Shown one piece after another: positions 16,264 through 26,913 of a stretch of DNA of 64,000 bases; the stretch's first letter is position 1; each line of letters begins with the position of its first letter. The DNA is taken from the NCBI RefSeq assembly GCF_046159835.1, contig NZ_JBJXCY010000002.1, positions 372,001 through 436,000 of the forward strand, in the 5' to 3' direction. Origin of the DNA: JACKJK01 sp046159835 (lineage in GTDB: Bacteria > Pseudomonadota > Alphaproteobacteria > Rhizobiales > Tepidamorphaceae). The translations under genes and the position numbers were made by a program. Below the pieces are notes generated by a model that did no database searches, was not told the DNA's origin, and saw nothing but the letters and a program-made list of their open reading frames with translations.

Positions 16264-16887
16264 TCAGCGATAGAGCCACTGTTCGGGCAGACGAATCTTG
16301 ATGGCTTCGCCGGGCTTCACCGTGCCGGGCTTCTCCACCCAGGCGAGCAACCCGCGCAGCCGCTTGGCGACCTTCGGAAACAGCAGGCCCAGCCCGTCAC
16401 GGTCGGGATAGCGCTTGGCCACCGCACCGCCGGCGAGGCGGCAGGGCGCGTTCTGCCCGTCGATCTTCAGCGTGACGCCACCTTCGAAAAACATCAGCGT
16501 GCCGGGCGGCAGCATCGAAAGTCGCTCGACGCCGGATATCACCATGTTCGCGCCGATCCAGCGCGGGTTCACCTGCTCGATGCCCATGCCCGCCGCGATG
16601 CGGTCGAGTTCATCGCCGGCAACCAGCGTCAGCTGGCGCTCGTTGCGCATCTCGGTCCCGCGCTTGTACCACGGCTCGCGTGCGCCGGATGGCCGCGTGA
16701 TGCCCGCGTGGCGGTCGCTCGGAATGCCCTCGTAGGTCAGGTCGAGCTGGTCGACGCTGCCGGTCTCGAATCCGTCCGCAAGCGCGGCATAGACCGCCTC
16801 AAGACGGCCCTCGATGTTGCGGGCCGGCAGGATGTCGAGTTCCTCGTAGTCGCTGATCGCCTCGGTGGGACTTGCGGCCAGTGTCAT
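16264..16887 (-). CDS. MOSC-domain protein
   Basis: A 207-residue protein with the MOSC beta-barrel: RNERQLTLVAGDELDRIA, PRWIGANMVISGV, LPPGTLMFF and the conserved cysteine in GQNAPCRLAGG. MOSC proteins transfer sulfur or bind molybdenum cofactor through that cysteine; this stand-alone form lacks the N-terminal barrel of mARC/YcbX proteins. The exact reaction cannot be told. It starts at 16887, 33 bases after the DUF2798 gene on the same strand. Confidence 0.85.
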   Translation of the reverse strand: MTLAASPTEAISDYEELDILPARNIEGRLEAVYAALADGFETGSVDQLDLTYEGIPSDRHAGITRPSGAREPWYKRGTEMRNERQLTLVAGDELDRIAAGMGIEQVNPRWIGANMVISGVERLSMLPPGTLMFFEGGVTLKIDGQNAPCRLAGGAVAKRYPDRDGLGLLFPKVAKRLRGLLAWVEKPGTVKPGEAIKIRLPEQWLYR

Positions 16888-16920
16888 TGCGCCATTCCTC
16901 GCGTTGCAAAGGTCGGACGG

Positions 16921-17160
16921 TCAGGTTTCGCGCGGACCGTCGATGAGCCGGATGATGCGCTCGGTCACGTAGCGCGCCGGTGCCTGCGCAAGCAGGGTCG
17001 CGACGACGGCCGGCGGAAACGCGAACGCCCATGCGCTCATCCAGCGCGAAAGGAAGTCCGGCGGCAACCCGATATTTGTCGCCGTCACGATTCCCGACAT
17101 CAGGAAGCTCATGATGAACGCCATCACGATGGGAAAAATAAGTCGCGCCTTGCCGGTCAT
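16921..17160 (-). CDS. DUF2798 small membrane protein
   Basis: A 79-residue protein starting at ATG 17160; the open frame to 17280 only overlaps ettA. Two membrane helices are evident. The first holds FIMSFLMSGIVTATNIG and the second WMSAWAFAFPPAVVATLLAQ, followed by APARYVTERI. This two-helix layout with the SxxMSxxxTxxNxG pattern is the DUF2798 family, whose function is unknown. It sits 14 bases after the ettA stop and is probably co-transcribed with it. Confidence 0.8.
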   Translation of the reverse strand: MTGKARLIFPIVMAFIMSFLMSGIVTATNIGLPPDFLSRWMSAWAFAFPPAVVATLLAQAPARYVTERIIRLIDGPRET

Positions 17161-17174
17161 GGCTTGTTTCTTCG

Positions 17175-18824
<1,650 letters not shown>

Positions 18825-19015
18825 GCCGCGCGTGCCTCTTGAGCTTTGATTGGGGGTGCGGCGGCCTGCGCGCCGCCTTTCAATGCGTTGCACGCGATGT
18901 AGCGTTTCGCGGCGGCGAAAACAATCAGCCCCCGCCGAACTTGTCCCCGAAATGACCTTCTGCGCGGCGCATGACCCCCATCCCGCCGCCACAATCACCG
19001 TGATATGAAGGGCGC
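18825..19015. promoter_or_regulatory. Divergent intergenic region between ettA and the TIR-TPR operon
   Basis: About 190 bases, expected to hold promoters for both directions. I see no convincing promoter hexamers or palindrome. Confidence 0.35.
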
Positions 19016-21484
19016 ATGGCTGACGCAGCGGCAATGAAGGTCTTCATCTCCTATTCGCGCAAGGATCGCGAATTCGTCGCACGCGTGGTCGATGCGCTGG
19101 AGGCCGAGGACGGCATCGAGGTCTTCCGCGACACCGACGACATTCTCCCCACCGAGGAATGGCAGGACCGGCTCGAACAACTCGTGCGCGAGGCCGATAC
19201 CATCGTCTTCGCGCTCAGCCCGCACTCGGCAAAATCCGAAGTCTGCCGCTGGGAGGTGGACCTCGCTGAAAGCCTGAACAAGCGCTTCGCGCCCATCGTC
19301 ATCCGCGATGTGGAAGGCGAAGCGATCCCGCCCGCGCTGGCCAAGCTCAACTACATCTTCTTCACGACAGATGCCGAGTTCGACCGGTCCATCGGCAATC
19401 TCGTCGCGGCGCTGAACACCGATATCGACTGGATCCGCGAACACACCCGCCTCGCCAACGTGGCGCGCCGCTGGGACCTGCGCGGCCGACCTGCGATCAA
19501 CACCTTGCGCGGCAGCGACCTGAAGTCCGCGGAAGAATGGATCGCGACCCACCCCGGCAACGCGCCGCAGCCGACCGACCTGCACCACGCCTTCATCCAG
19601 GCGAGCCGCGCAGCCGCCACCAAACGCCAGCGCATGACCGTTGGCGGGTCGCTGGCCGCAGCAGTCATCGCCATCGCGCTGGCGGGCTACGCGCTCGTGC
19701 AGCAGCGGGTGGCAACCGCAGAACGCGACCGCGCCGTGATCGCGGAAGGACTGGCGGAGACCCGGGCCGTTGCCGAGCGCAAGGCGCGCGACGAGGCGGA
19801 AACCGCCCTGCGCACCGCGACCGACAGCGCCAACCGCATGGTGTTCAAGCTTGCCGAGCGCTTCCGCGATTCCTCCGTGCCCGGGCGGGTGATCCAGCAG
19901 ATTCTCGACGAGGCCCGCACGCTGCAGGACGAACTCTCCGCGAACTTCCCCGATGACCCGGAGCTTCAGCGCAGCCGTGCCTTCGCGCTGATCCAGCTTG
20001 GCGACGTCTACCGCAACCTCGATGATCTCGCGAAGGCGGAAGCAGCCTATGGCGAGGCGCTGGACACGTCGCGCAACGTGGCACGCCTTGATGACGCCAA
20101 GACCATCTGGAAGCGCGACGTGCTGCTTGGTCTCAACCGGCTCGGCGACGTGCGCCTCCGCGAAGGCGATACGGTCGCCGCCGAAGTCTTTTTCGCCGAG
20201 GCGCTGGAGATTGCCCGCAACGTTTCGCAGGCGAACCCCGATAGCGGCCTTTATCAGCGCGACGTGTCCATCGGGCTGGAAAAGCTGGGTAACCTGCGGC
20301 GCGAGGCTGGCGATTATTCCGGCGCGCTGAAACGCTACGAGGAAAGCATCGCGCTGGGCCGCGCGCTGGCGCAGGCGAATGCCGACACCGCGGACTTCCG
20401 CTATGACCTGACCGTGACGCTCGACAAGGTTGGCCGGATGAAGCTGGAGACCGGCGACCGGCAAGGCGCGCTGGCAAGCTTCACCGAGGAAGAAGCGCTT
20501 GCGCGCGAACTGTCCGCAAGCGACCCGGACAATACCACGTACCGGCGCGCGCTCGTCATCGCGCTCAACAATCTGGGACGCGCCAGCCAGCTTTCCGGCG
20601 ACCTTGCAGCATCGCGCGACGCGCACACCGAGAGCCTGGAACTGATGCGCACCGTCGCGGCGACCGACCCGGACAACACCGAGTGGCAGCGCGATATCTC
20701 GATGGGCCTTCATCGCCTCGGCGACGTGCACATGGAACGCGGCGACGTGGCGGCTGCCCGTGATGCCTACACCCGGAGCCTGCGCACATCGCTGGACCTC
20801 GCATCCCGCGATCCATCCAATGCGCTTTGGCTCGACGACATTGCCATCGGCCACGAAAGGCTGGGTGACACCTTCCTCAAGACGGAAAGCCCCGGCGAGG
20901 CAGCCGCCTCGTTCCGCAAGGCGGAAAGCGCTCGGCGCCAGCTTCTGGAGCGCGACCCTGAAAACCCGCTCCTGTCGCGCCAGTTGTCCTACGTCCTCGA
21001 CAAGCTCGGCAACGCGCGCGAACTGCAGAACGATCTTGCAGGCGCTGAACGCTCATTCACCGAAAGCGCAGCGTTGCGCCGCCGCCTGGTGGCGGAAAGC
21101 GCCGGTGACCCCGTATTGCGTCGGGAACTGTCGGACGCGCTGAACCGCGCCGCCGACATGCAGATGCGGCGCGAGGCTTTCGCCACCGCGCGTGCGACCT
21201 ATCGCGACAGCCTCGCCATCCTGCGTGAACTGGTATCGCAAAAGCCCGAAGACGTCTCGCTGCAGACTTCCATCGCCTATCACCTGTTTTCCATCTACGT
21301 TTCGACCGAGGCACCGGCAGAAAAGCGCGCGCTGCTGGAAGACATGCTGGCCGTTCTGGAACCGCTGGAAACGGCGGGTATGATCCCGCCCGATTTCGCC
21401 AATTGGCCCGACCTTGCGCGCGGTGAATTGCAGGCTCTGCCGGTGACAGCAGCGACCCCGACGTCGAGCGAACCGGCTGATTGA
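19016..21484 (+). CDS. TIR-transmembrane-TPR protein, first of a tandem pair
   Basis: An 822-residue protein. Residues 7-150 are a TIR domain (KVFISYSRKDREFV, FRDTDDILPTEEW, SPHSAKSEVCRWEVDLAE) with a candidate NADase glutamate E80. Residues 150-205 are a linker seen in other bacterial TIR proteins (DWIREHTRLANVARRWD). KRQR at ~203-206 precedes one membrane helix (~208-228), then a coiled coil and about nine TPR-like units of ~48-50 residues with W/Y-x-RD-V and GD signatures. By the positive-inside rule the TIR is cytoplasmic and the TPR array periplasmic (inference). GAAGGG just upstream supports the start. It could be an NAD-consuming sensor or a scaffold. Confidence 0.88.
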   Translation: MADAAAMKVFISYSRKDREFVARVVDALEAEDGIEVFRDTDDILPTEEWQDRLEQLVREADTIVFALSPHSAKSEVCRWEVDLAESLNKRFAPIVIRDVEGEAIPPALAKLNYIFFTTDAEFDRSIGNLVAALNTDIDWIREHTRLANVARRWDLRGRPAINTLRGSDLKSAEEWIATHPGNAPQPTDLHHAFIQASRAAATKRQRMTVGGSLAAAVIAIALAGYALVQQRVATAERDRAVIAEGLAETRAVAERKARDEAETALRTATDSANRMVFKLAERFRDSSVPGRVIQQILDEARTLQDELSANFPDDPELQRSRAFALIQLGDVYRNLDDLAKAEAAYGEALDTSRNVARLDDAKTIWKRDVLLGLNRLGDVRLREGDTVAAEVFFAEALEIARNVSQANPDSGLYQRDVSIGLEKLGNLRREAGDYSGALKRYEESIALGRALAQANADTADFRYDLTVTLDKVGRMKLETGDRQGALASFTEEEALARELSASDPDNTTYRRALVIALNNLGRASQLSGDLAASRDAHTESLELMRTVAATDPDNTEWQRDISMGLHRLGDVHMERGDVAAARDAYTRSLRTSLDLASRDPSNALWLDDIAIGHERLGDTFLKTESPGEAAASFRKAESARRQLLERDPENPLLSRQLSYVLDKLGNARELQNDLAGAERSFTESAALRRRLVAESAGDPVLRRELSDALNRAADMQMRREAFATARATYRDSLAILRELVSQKPEDVSLQTSIAYHLFSIYVSTEAPAEKRALLEDMLAVLEPLETAGMIPPDFANWPDLARGELQALPVTAATPTSSEPAD

Positions 21485-21575
21485 TCGCCCGGCCCGAATG
21501 TTGCCGCAGCGACAGGTTCAACATTAGTCTTCCCTGCCCACACGCAACGCCAATCCGAGAGACGTTCCCGACCGC

Positions 21576-23840
21576 ATGAGTAGCAGTGCCGCAAAGACCA
21601 AGGTCTTCATTTCCTATTCGCGCCGTGACCGGGAATTTGTCTCCCGCCTGATCGATGCGCTGAAGGAGGTCGAGGACATCGAGGTATTCCGCGACACCGA
21701 CGACATCCTCCCCACCGAGGAATGGCGCGGGCGGCTGGAACACCTCATCCGCACTTGCGACACCATCGTCTTTGCGCTCAGCCCGGATTCAGCAACCTCC
21801 AGCGTCTGCGCGTGGGAAGTGGAACTGGCCGAAACCCTGAACAAGCGCATCGCGCCCATCGTGATCCGCGATGTCGAGGGCACGGATATTCCCCCGTCCC
21901 TGTCGAAGCTCAACTACATCTTCTTCACCAACGACCGCGAGTTCGACCGATCCATTGGCAACCTCGTCGCGGCGTTGAATACCGATATCGGCTGGATCCG
22001 CGAACACACGCGGCTCGGCACGCAGGCGCGCCGGTGGGACATGCGCTCGCGCCCGGTTCTGAACCTCATGCGCGGCAACGACCTGACGGCGGCCGAAGAC
22101 TGGCTCGCCTCCCATCCGCGAAACGCCCCGGACCCGACCGAACTGCACCACGCGTTTATCCAGGCGAGCCGCCGCGCCCACACCAAGCGCCAGCGCATCG
22201 TGCTGGGAAGCTCGGTCGCCGCAGCGGTGGTTGCCGTGGTTCTCGCGGGATTTGCGTTCGTGCAGCAGCAGGCGGCATTGCGCAGCGAACAACTGGCAAC
22301 AGCCGAGCGCGACCGCGCCGAGGCGGCCCTGCGCACCGCGACGGACGGTGCCAACAGGCTGGTCTTCGGTCTGGCGCAGAAATTCAAGAACGCGCCGGTG
22401 CCCGGCCAGATCATCAAGTCGATCCTGGAAGAGGCCCACGGGCTGCAGGAAGCGCTTTCGGAGAATTTCCCCGATGATCCGCGCCTGCAGCAGAGCGAGG
22501 CTGCCGCACTTGTCGAACTTGGCGACATCTACACGCGCATCGGCAATCTCGGTGAGGCATCGGCGGCCTACGAGGAGAGCCTGAAGCTCGCCCGCGTTCT
22601 GGCAGCGCGCGATGCCGCCAACCTGCAATGGCAGCGCGATGTTTCTTACAGCCTGAGCAAGATCGGCGATGTGCGGCTCTACGCGGGCAACGCGCGCGAT
22701 GCGCTGGCCGCCTACGAGGAGAGCCTCACCATCGCCCGCGCGATTGCGGCGAAGGACCCCGGCAAGACCCAGTGGCAGCAGGACGTCGCCGAATTGCTTG
22801 AAGCCCTCGGTGATTTGCATCTCTACGCCGCGGACACGCAGGCCGCGCTGGCAACGCTGACGGAGTCCCTCGACATTCGCCGGACGCTCGTCGACATCGA
22901 ACCGGAAAACGAAGGCTGGCAGCGCGATGTCGCCGTCAGCCTCAACAAGATGGGCGACGTCCTGCGCCGGACCGGGGACGCGAAGGCGGCGCTCGCCTCC
23001 TACGACCGCAGTCTCGGCATTGCCGGCGCGCTGGCAGAGGCCAACCCGGACAACACCCGCTTCCAGCGCGACGTATCCTACAGCCACAACAAGATCGGTA
23101 CCCTGATGCTCGCCTCCGGCGACAATGCGAGCGCGCTGGCCTCCTTCGAGGCAAGCTTGCGAATCGCCCGCCTGCTCTCCAACCGCGACAGCGAGAACAC
23201 CCAGTGGCGGCGCGACGTGGCGTGGGTTCTGGAGGCCATCGGCGAAGTCCGACGCGATGGCGGCAGCCCGAAGGCGGCACTGATCGCATATGCCGAGAGC
23301 CTGAAAATTCGCCGCGCGCTGGCCGAGCGGGACCGCGGAAATTACCGCTGGCAACGCGACCTCGCCGTGAGCCTGACGGAAGCGGCCAACCTGCACCGTC
23401 TAGACAACGAGCCGGAGCCTGCGCGCGCAGCGCTGTCCGAGGCCGTCGCAATCGAGGAAGCGCTGGTCGCGCACAATCCTGGCAACGAGAAATGGCAGGG
23501 CGATCTGGCGGCGAGCCTCGCGGCGCTTGGCGAGGTGCAGCACGGCCTTGCAGACACGGAAGCGGCTTCAAAAAGCGTCACCCGCGCGCTTGAACTGCAG
23601 CGCAAGCTTGCAGAGGCCGAACCGCAGAACACGCAGGCGCGCATCGATCTGCTGGAAGCCCTCGTCCGGGTTGGCCGCTACGCAGAGAATGCGGACATGC
23701 GGCTGTCCGCGCTGGAAGAAGCGCGAGCAATCGCGGCGGACTGGGCCGGCGACGGGCCATTGGCGGGTGCGGGCGAGCAATGGGCAGAAATCGTGCGCGC
23801 GGAACTCGCCAGGCTGCCGGTTCGGAACGCAAGCCAGTGA
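21576..23840 (+). CDS. TIR-transmembrane-TPR protein, second of a tandem pair
   Basis: A 754-residue paralogue of the preceding gene, 91 bases downstream. The TIR domain (residues 8-150) is strongly similar, with identical FRDTDDILPTEEW and candidate catalytic E81 in CAWEVELAE. The same linker, a basic KRQR stop-transfer and a membrane helix at ~209-230 follow. The TPR array repeats a ~48-residue unit (WQRDVSYSLSKIGDVRLYAG, WQQDVAELLEALGDLHLYA, WQRDVAVSLNKMGDVLRRTG) more regularly than in the first protein. The array regions have diverged more than the TIRs, as expected for paralogues with different ligands or partners. Nearby strand and spacing suggest one operon. Confidence 0.88.
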   Translation: MSSSAAKTKVFISYSRRDREFVSRLIDALKEVEDIEVFRDTDDILPTEEWRGRLEHLIRTCDTIVFALSPDSATSSVCAWEVELAETLNKRIAPIVIRDVEGTDIPPSLSKLNYIFFTNDREFDRSIGNLVAALNTDIGWIREHTRLGTQARRWDMRSRPVLNLMRGNDLTAAEDWLASHPRNAPDPTELHHAFIQASRRAHTKRQRIVLGSSVAAAVVAVVLAGFAFVQQQAALRSEQLATAERDRAEAALRTATDGANRLVFGLAQKFKNAPVPGQIIKSILEEAHGLQEALSENFPDDPRLQQSEAAALVELGDIYTRIGNLGEASAAYEESLKLARVLAARDAANLQWQRDVSYSLSKIGDVRLYAGNARDALAAYEESLTIARAIAAKDPGKTQWQQDVAELLEALGDLHLYAADTQAALATLTESLDIRRTLVDIEPENEGWQRDVAVSLNKMGDVLRRTGDAKAALASYDRSLGIAGALAEANPDNTRFQRDVSYSHNKIGTLMLASGDNASALASFEASLRIARLLSNRDSENTQWRRDVAWVLEAIGEVRRDGGSPKAALIAYAESLKIRRALAERDRGNYRWQRDLAVSLTEAANLHRLDNEPEPARAALSEAVAIEEALVAHNPGNEKWQGDLAASLAALGEVQHGLADTEAASKSVTRALELQRKLAEAEPQNTQARIDLLEALVRVGRYAENADMRLSALEEARAIAADWAGDGPLAGAGEQWAEIVRAELARLPVRNASQ

Positions 23841-23920
23841 TAACCGTTGGGAATTCACGCAACCCGCGACTAGTATCTTCCTCGCGTAGCGGAAACTGAC
23901 TGGAAACAGGCGAAACCACC

Positions 23921-24535
23921 ATGGCCATCCTCGGACCGATGAACCGCATCAAGCCGCTGGATGAAGGCGACTTCTTCTGCCCCAAGTGCAATGACCAGAC
24001 GAGCTATCAGGCCAAGGAAGTGCGCCGGTGGTTTTCGTTACTCAACGTACCGCTGCTGCCGATGGCCCACCCCGAGGGCGTGGTCGAGTGCACGATCTGC
24101 AACGGCACCTACGAACTCAACGTCCTCGACGCGACCCTCAATGACGACGAGGAGGCCTTCCTCGAAAACTTCGAGCAGGCGATCCTGCACGCCATGCTGC
24201 TGCTGATGATGTCGGATGGGCACATCGACGATGCGGAGGTCGAGGCCGTGATCGCGGTCTACGCCAAGCTGACCGACAAGCAGCTGACCAAGGACGAATT
24301 GCTGGCCGCCGCCGAACATGCCCACGAGGCCGGCCACAACCTCAGCGACTATCTCCAGTCTATCGCCGATGTCCTGAATGATGACGGCAAGCGATTGGTG
24401 ATCCGCTCCATGGCGCTCGTCGCCAATGCCGATGGCAAGATGGACGAGGCCGAGCGCGACACAATCGTGGAGTGCGCCGGCGTCATCGGCCTTGCGCGCA
24501 CCACCGCGCTGCAGATCCTCGACGATCCCTCCTGA
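23921..24535 (+). CDS. Zinc-ribbon plus TerB-like domain protein
   Basis: A 204-residue soluble protein. Residues 18-65 contain two CxxC knuckles (FFCPKC and VECTIC) forming a zinc ribbon. Residues ~80-200 are an all-helical TerB-like domain with acidic repeats (MLLLMMSDGHIDDAEVEAV and MALVANADGKMDEAERDTI), the paired DGxxDxxE pattern that binds metal in TerB. TerB proteins attach to membrane-linked stress and defence systems. It lies 80 bases after the second TIR-TPR gene on the same strand, making it a likely third member of that unit (inference). Confidence 0.82.
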   Translation: MAILGPMNRIKPLDEGDFFCPKCNDQTSYQAKEVRRWFSLLNVPLLPMAHPEGVVECTICNGTYELNVLDATLNDDEEAFLENFEQAILHAMLLLMMSDGHIDDAEVEAVIAVYAKLTDKQLTKDELLAAAEHAHEAGHNLSDYLQSIADVLNDDGKRLVIRSMALVANADGKMDEAERDTIVECAGVIGLARTTALQILDDPS

Positions 24536-24542
24536 CGCAAGA

Positions 24543-24570
24543 CGGGCCGGAAGCTGTCGCCACCGGCCCG
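24543..24570. terminator. Hairpin between convergent TerB and BA14K genes
   Basis: CGGGCCGG pairs with CCGGCCCG across a 12-base loop, just after the TerB stop. There is no T-tract on either strand, so termination is uncertain. Confidence 0.35.
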
Positions 24571-24610
24571 ACGAATTCAGTTCATGTTGCCCGCAATGCG
24601 GACCGTGCCC

Positions 24611-24937
24611 TTAGCGCCAGTAGGGCGAACGGCATTGGCGCACGTTGCCGGAATAGCTGACCCAGGTGTTGTCGTACGCGTCGTACGAGCGGTACTGGCT
24701 GTGGCACCAGTTCACGTGACGACGGGTGCGCCAGCTGCCGGACCGGTGGTGGTGGCGGCGGGCATAGTAGCGACGGTCGTAGTAGCCATCGTGATGGCGC
24801 GTGATCACGTGCCCGGCGATGCCGCCGATGATGAGGCCGGTCACGAGGCCGCCATCGGCTTTCGCCGGCGCGGGATTGGTGACGGCAAGGCCTGCGACGA
24901 GCGCACCGGCCATGGCGAGGGCGGTCAAGGTTTTCAT
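24611..24937 (-). CDS. BA14K-family secreted protein, copy 1
   Basis: A 108-residue protein from ATG 24937, with a signal peptide ending near PAKADGG. A glycine-rich hydrophobic stretch (GLVTGLIIGGIAGHVI) and a His/Arg/Tyr-rich middle precede the BA14K C-terminus HVNWCHSQYRSYDAYDNTW, ending RQCRSPYW. BA14K proteins were first described as Brucella immunoreactive antigens with lectin-like behaviour and sit in the envelope of Hyphomicrobiales. GGGAGAC lies upstream of the start. A second copy follows 276 bases upstream on the same strand, and a CtrA-like box lies between them. Confidence 0.88.
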   Translation of the reverse strand: MKTLTALAMAGALVAGLAVTNPAPAKADGGLVTGLIIGGIAGHVITRHHDGYYDRRYYARRHHHRSGSWRTRRHVNWCHSQYRSYDAYDNTWVSYSGNVRQCRSPYWR

Positions 24938-25112
24938 GTCTGTCTCCCTTGGTTTTCTGCCGCGTTGAGGGGGATGTGCGGCAGTACGACAGGGGGAGCG
25001 TTCCCGCCCCCAGCGGTTCAAGTTTGTCCACCGAAATGCGGCGGTGCAGTGACGATATCGTGGCGGCAGCCACATTCCACAATGCGCGCCTCTGCCATCG
25101 TCGCCGGTCCGG

Positions 25113-25128
25113 TTAACGCCGCCTTAAC
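25113..25128 (+). promoter_or_regulatory. Candidate CtrA binding box
   Basis: TTAA-CGCCGCC-TTAAC matches the full CtrA consensus TTAA-N7-TTAAC. It lies about 176 bases upstream of the first BA14K gene and downstream of the second. CtrA is the alphaproteobacterial cell-cycle regulator; binding here is inferred from motif only. Confidence 0.45.
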
Positions 25129-25151
25129 GCCTCGCGCCCTCCAGACGCACG

Positions 25152-25180
25152 AAAGCCGGATGGCGGAACCACCCGGCTTT
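25152..25180 (-). terminator. Hairpin downstream of BA14K copy 2
   Basis: AAAGCCGG pairs perfectly with CCGGCTTT over a 13-base loop that can pair three bases further. It lies 34 bases after the minus-strand stop at 25214. Only three T residues end the stem, so it is a weak intrinsic terminator or a 3'-end stabiliser. Confidence 0.45.
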
Positions 25181-25213
25181 GCGTGTCAATGTTTGGCGGT
25201 TTCGCCGCCGGTG

Positions 25214-25543
25214 TTAGCCCCAGTAGGGCGAACGGCACTGGCGAACGTCGCCAGAATAGCTGACCCACGTGTTGGAACGCGCGTCATACGAACGGTAGCG
25301 GCTGTGGCACCAGTTCACGTGACGGCTGCCATGGCCACGGTGCGCGCGGGCACGGTAGTGGCGACGCTGACGGTAGTCGCGGTGGTGCTCGTTCAGGATG
25401 GCACCAGCGGCACCACCAATGATGAGACCGGTCACGAACTTGCCGCTGTCGGCCTTCGCCTCGGTCGGGGCAACTGCGATCGAGCCGGCGGAAAGTGCTG
25501 CGGCAAGACCGAAGACACCAAGTGCTTTCATGTACTTATTCAT
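25214..25543 (-). CDS. BA14K-family secreted protein, copy 2
   Basis: A 109-residue paralogue of the neighbouring BA14K protein. ATG 25543 is preferred over GTG 25546 because AGGAG is six bases before the ATG but only three before the GTG. A signal peptide ends near PTEAKAD; GLIIGGAAGAIL, an Arg/His-rich middle, and HVNWCHSRYRSYDARSNTW ending RQCRSPYWG follow. The last ~110 bases are strikingly similar at DNA level to copy 1, indicating recent duplication or gene conversion. Confidence 0.88.
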   Translation of the reverse strand: MNKYMKALGVFGLAAALSAGSIAVAPTEAKADSGKFVTGLIIGGAAGAILNEHHRDYRQRRHYRARAHRGHGSRHVNWCHSRYRSYDARSNTWVSYSGDVRQCRSPYWG

Positions 25544-25862
25544 CACATACTCCTCTCGAACGCCGGCATTTGCCTTTTCGGCAGGCGTTCACTCGTGCGG
25601 CTGTCTTCGACTTGCCCGTCCGTTCAATTGTCGGCGGGAACACTCCCGGCCGGGCTGTTACAACCGCAGGGTCAATTCCAGTTCCCTGCTCGGGTACAAC
25701 AACGGCTGAAGAGGGATGGGGTTCCCGATTGAATCCGGCGTTGAATCCATTGTCGGGTTGCATTGGTCGGGAACTGTGCGAACTTAAGCGCGCGCCCGCA
25801 CGGGCCACGGAACCAAGGCTCCGTTACGAGAGCCAACCGCAAGCCAAGGGGAGACCTCTTTC
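25544..25862. promoter_or_regulatory. Divergent intergenic region between BA14K copy 2 and the TAXI transporter
   Basis: About 320 bases with promoters expected for both directions. GGGGAGA precedes the transporter start. I see no clear palindrome, small gene or strong promoter hexamers. Confidence 0.35.
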
Positions 25863-26891
25863 ATGACTGCAAATCGATTTGTGACGCGCGCTGCTGCCGC
25901 GATTGTCGGCGTGGCGATGGCTGCCGGCACCATGTCGGCGCCTGTACGCGCCCAGGAAGCGCAGGACTACCTGCTGGCCACCGCATCCACCGGCGGCACC
26001 TACTATCCGGTCGGCGTGGCGCTCGCCACGCTGGTCAAGGTCAAGCTGCAGCCCTCGCAGAAGATCAACATGTCGGCGATCAACTCCGCCGGGTCCGGCG
26101 AGAACGTGAAGCTGATCCGCGAGGACGAGGTTCAGTTCGCCATCCTGCAGGGCCTTTACGGCGCCTATGCCGCTAAAGGCACCGGCCCGCTGGAAGCCGA
26201 TGGCCCGCAGGAGCACCTGCGCTCCATCACCATGCTGTGGCCCAACGTCGAGCACTTCATCGTGAAGAAGAGCGCCGCCACCACTGGCACCATCGACGAT
26301 GTCATGGCGCTCAAGGGCAAGTCGGCAGCCCTCGGCAGCCAGAATTCCGGCACGCTCGGCTCCAATCGCACGATCCTCGGCAATCTCGGCCTCAACATCG
26401 AGGAAGACCTGAACCTGGTCTATGCCGGCTACGGCCCTTCGGCGGACGCCATGCAGAACGGCCAGGTCGATCTCGTCTCCACGCCCGCAGGCCCGCCGGT
26501 CGGCGCGGTCTCCAAGCTCTTCGCCACCATGGCCGATGACCTCGCCATTCTGGAATTCAACGATGAGCAGGTGAAGAAGGCCAACGGCGAGTTCGAAGAA
26601 CTGTGGACCCCGTTCACCATCAAGGCCGGCACCTATCCGGGCATCGACAAGGACATCAAGACGATCGCCCAGCCGAACTTCCTTGGCGTGCGCGACAGCG
26701 TTCCGGAAGAGACGGTCTACCAGATCACCAAGACGATCTACGAGAACCTCACCTTCCTTCAGGGCATCCACAAGGCAACCGCCAACATGAGCCTTGAAGC
26801 CGCAATTGCCGGCCTGCCGGTGAAGCTTCACCCCGGCGCGATCCGCTATTACGAGGAAGCCGGCGTCACGATCCCCGACCGCCTGAAGTAA
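25863..26891 (+). CDS. TAXI-family TRAP transporter substrate-binding protein
   Basis: A 342-residue periplasmic protein with a signal peptide cleaved near SAPVRAQEA (about residue 30). The TAXI fold is marked by the early LLATASTGGTYYPVGVALA motif, then INMSAINSAGSGENVKLI, VQFAILQG and LGSQNSGTLGSNRTIL. The C-terminal motif YENLTFLQGIHKATANMSLE is typical of the family. TAXI proteins capture glutamate, 2-oxoglutarate, taurine or similar solutes; the ligand is not readable here. The fused permease follows immediately, completing a two-gene TRAP system driven by an ion gradient. Confidence 0.93.
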   Translation: MTANRFVTRAAAAIVGVAMAAGTMSAPVRAQEAQDYLLATASTGGTYYPVGVALATLVKVKLQPSQKINMSAINSAGSGENVKLIREDEVQFAILQGLYGAYAAKGTGPLEADGPQEHLRSITMLWPNVEHFIVKKSAATTGTIDDVMALKGKSAALGSQNSGTLGSNRTILGNLGLNIEEDLNLVYAGYGPSADAMQNGQVDLVSTPAGPPVGAVSKLFATMADDLAILEFNDEQVKKANGEFEELWTPFTIKAGTYPGIDKDIKTIAQPNFLGVRDSVPEETVYQITKTIYENLTFLQGIHKATANMSLEAAIAGLPVKLHPGAIRYYEEAGVTIPDRLK

Positions 26892-26913
26892 GCGGACGGA
26901 AACGCACGCAACG

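Noticed and set aside
18995..20854. 619-residue open frame antisense to the first TIR-TPR gene
   Set aside because: Shadow of a real gene with clear TIR and TPR motifs on the other strand; the antisense product is low-complexity.
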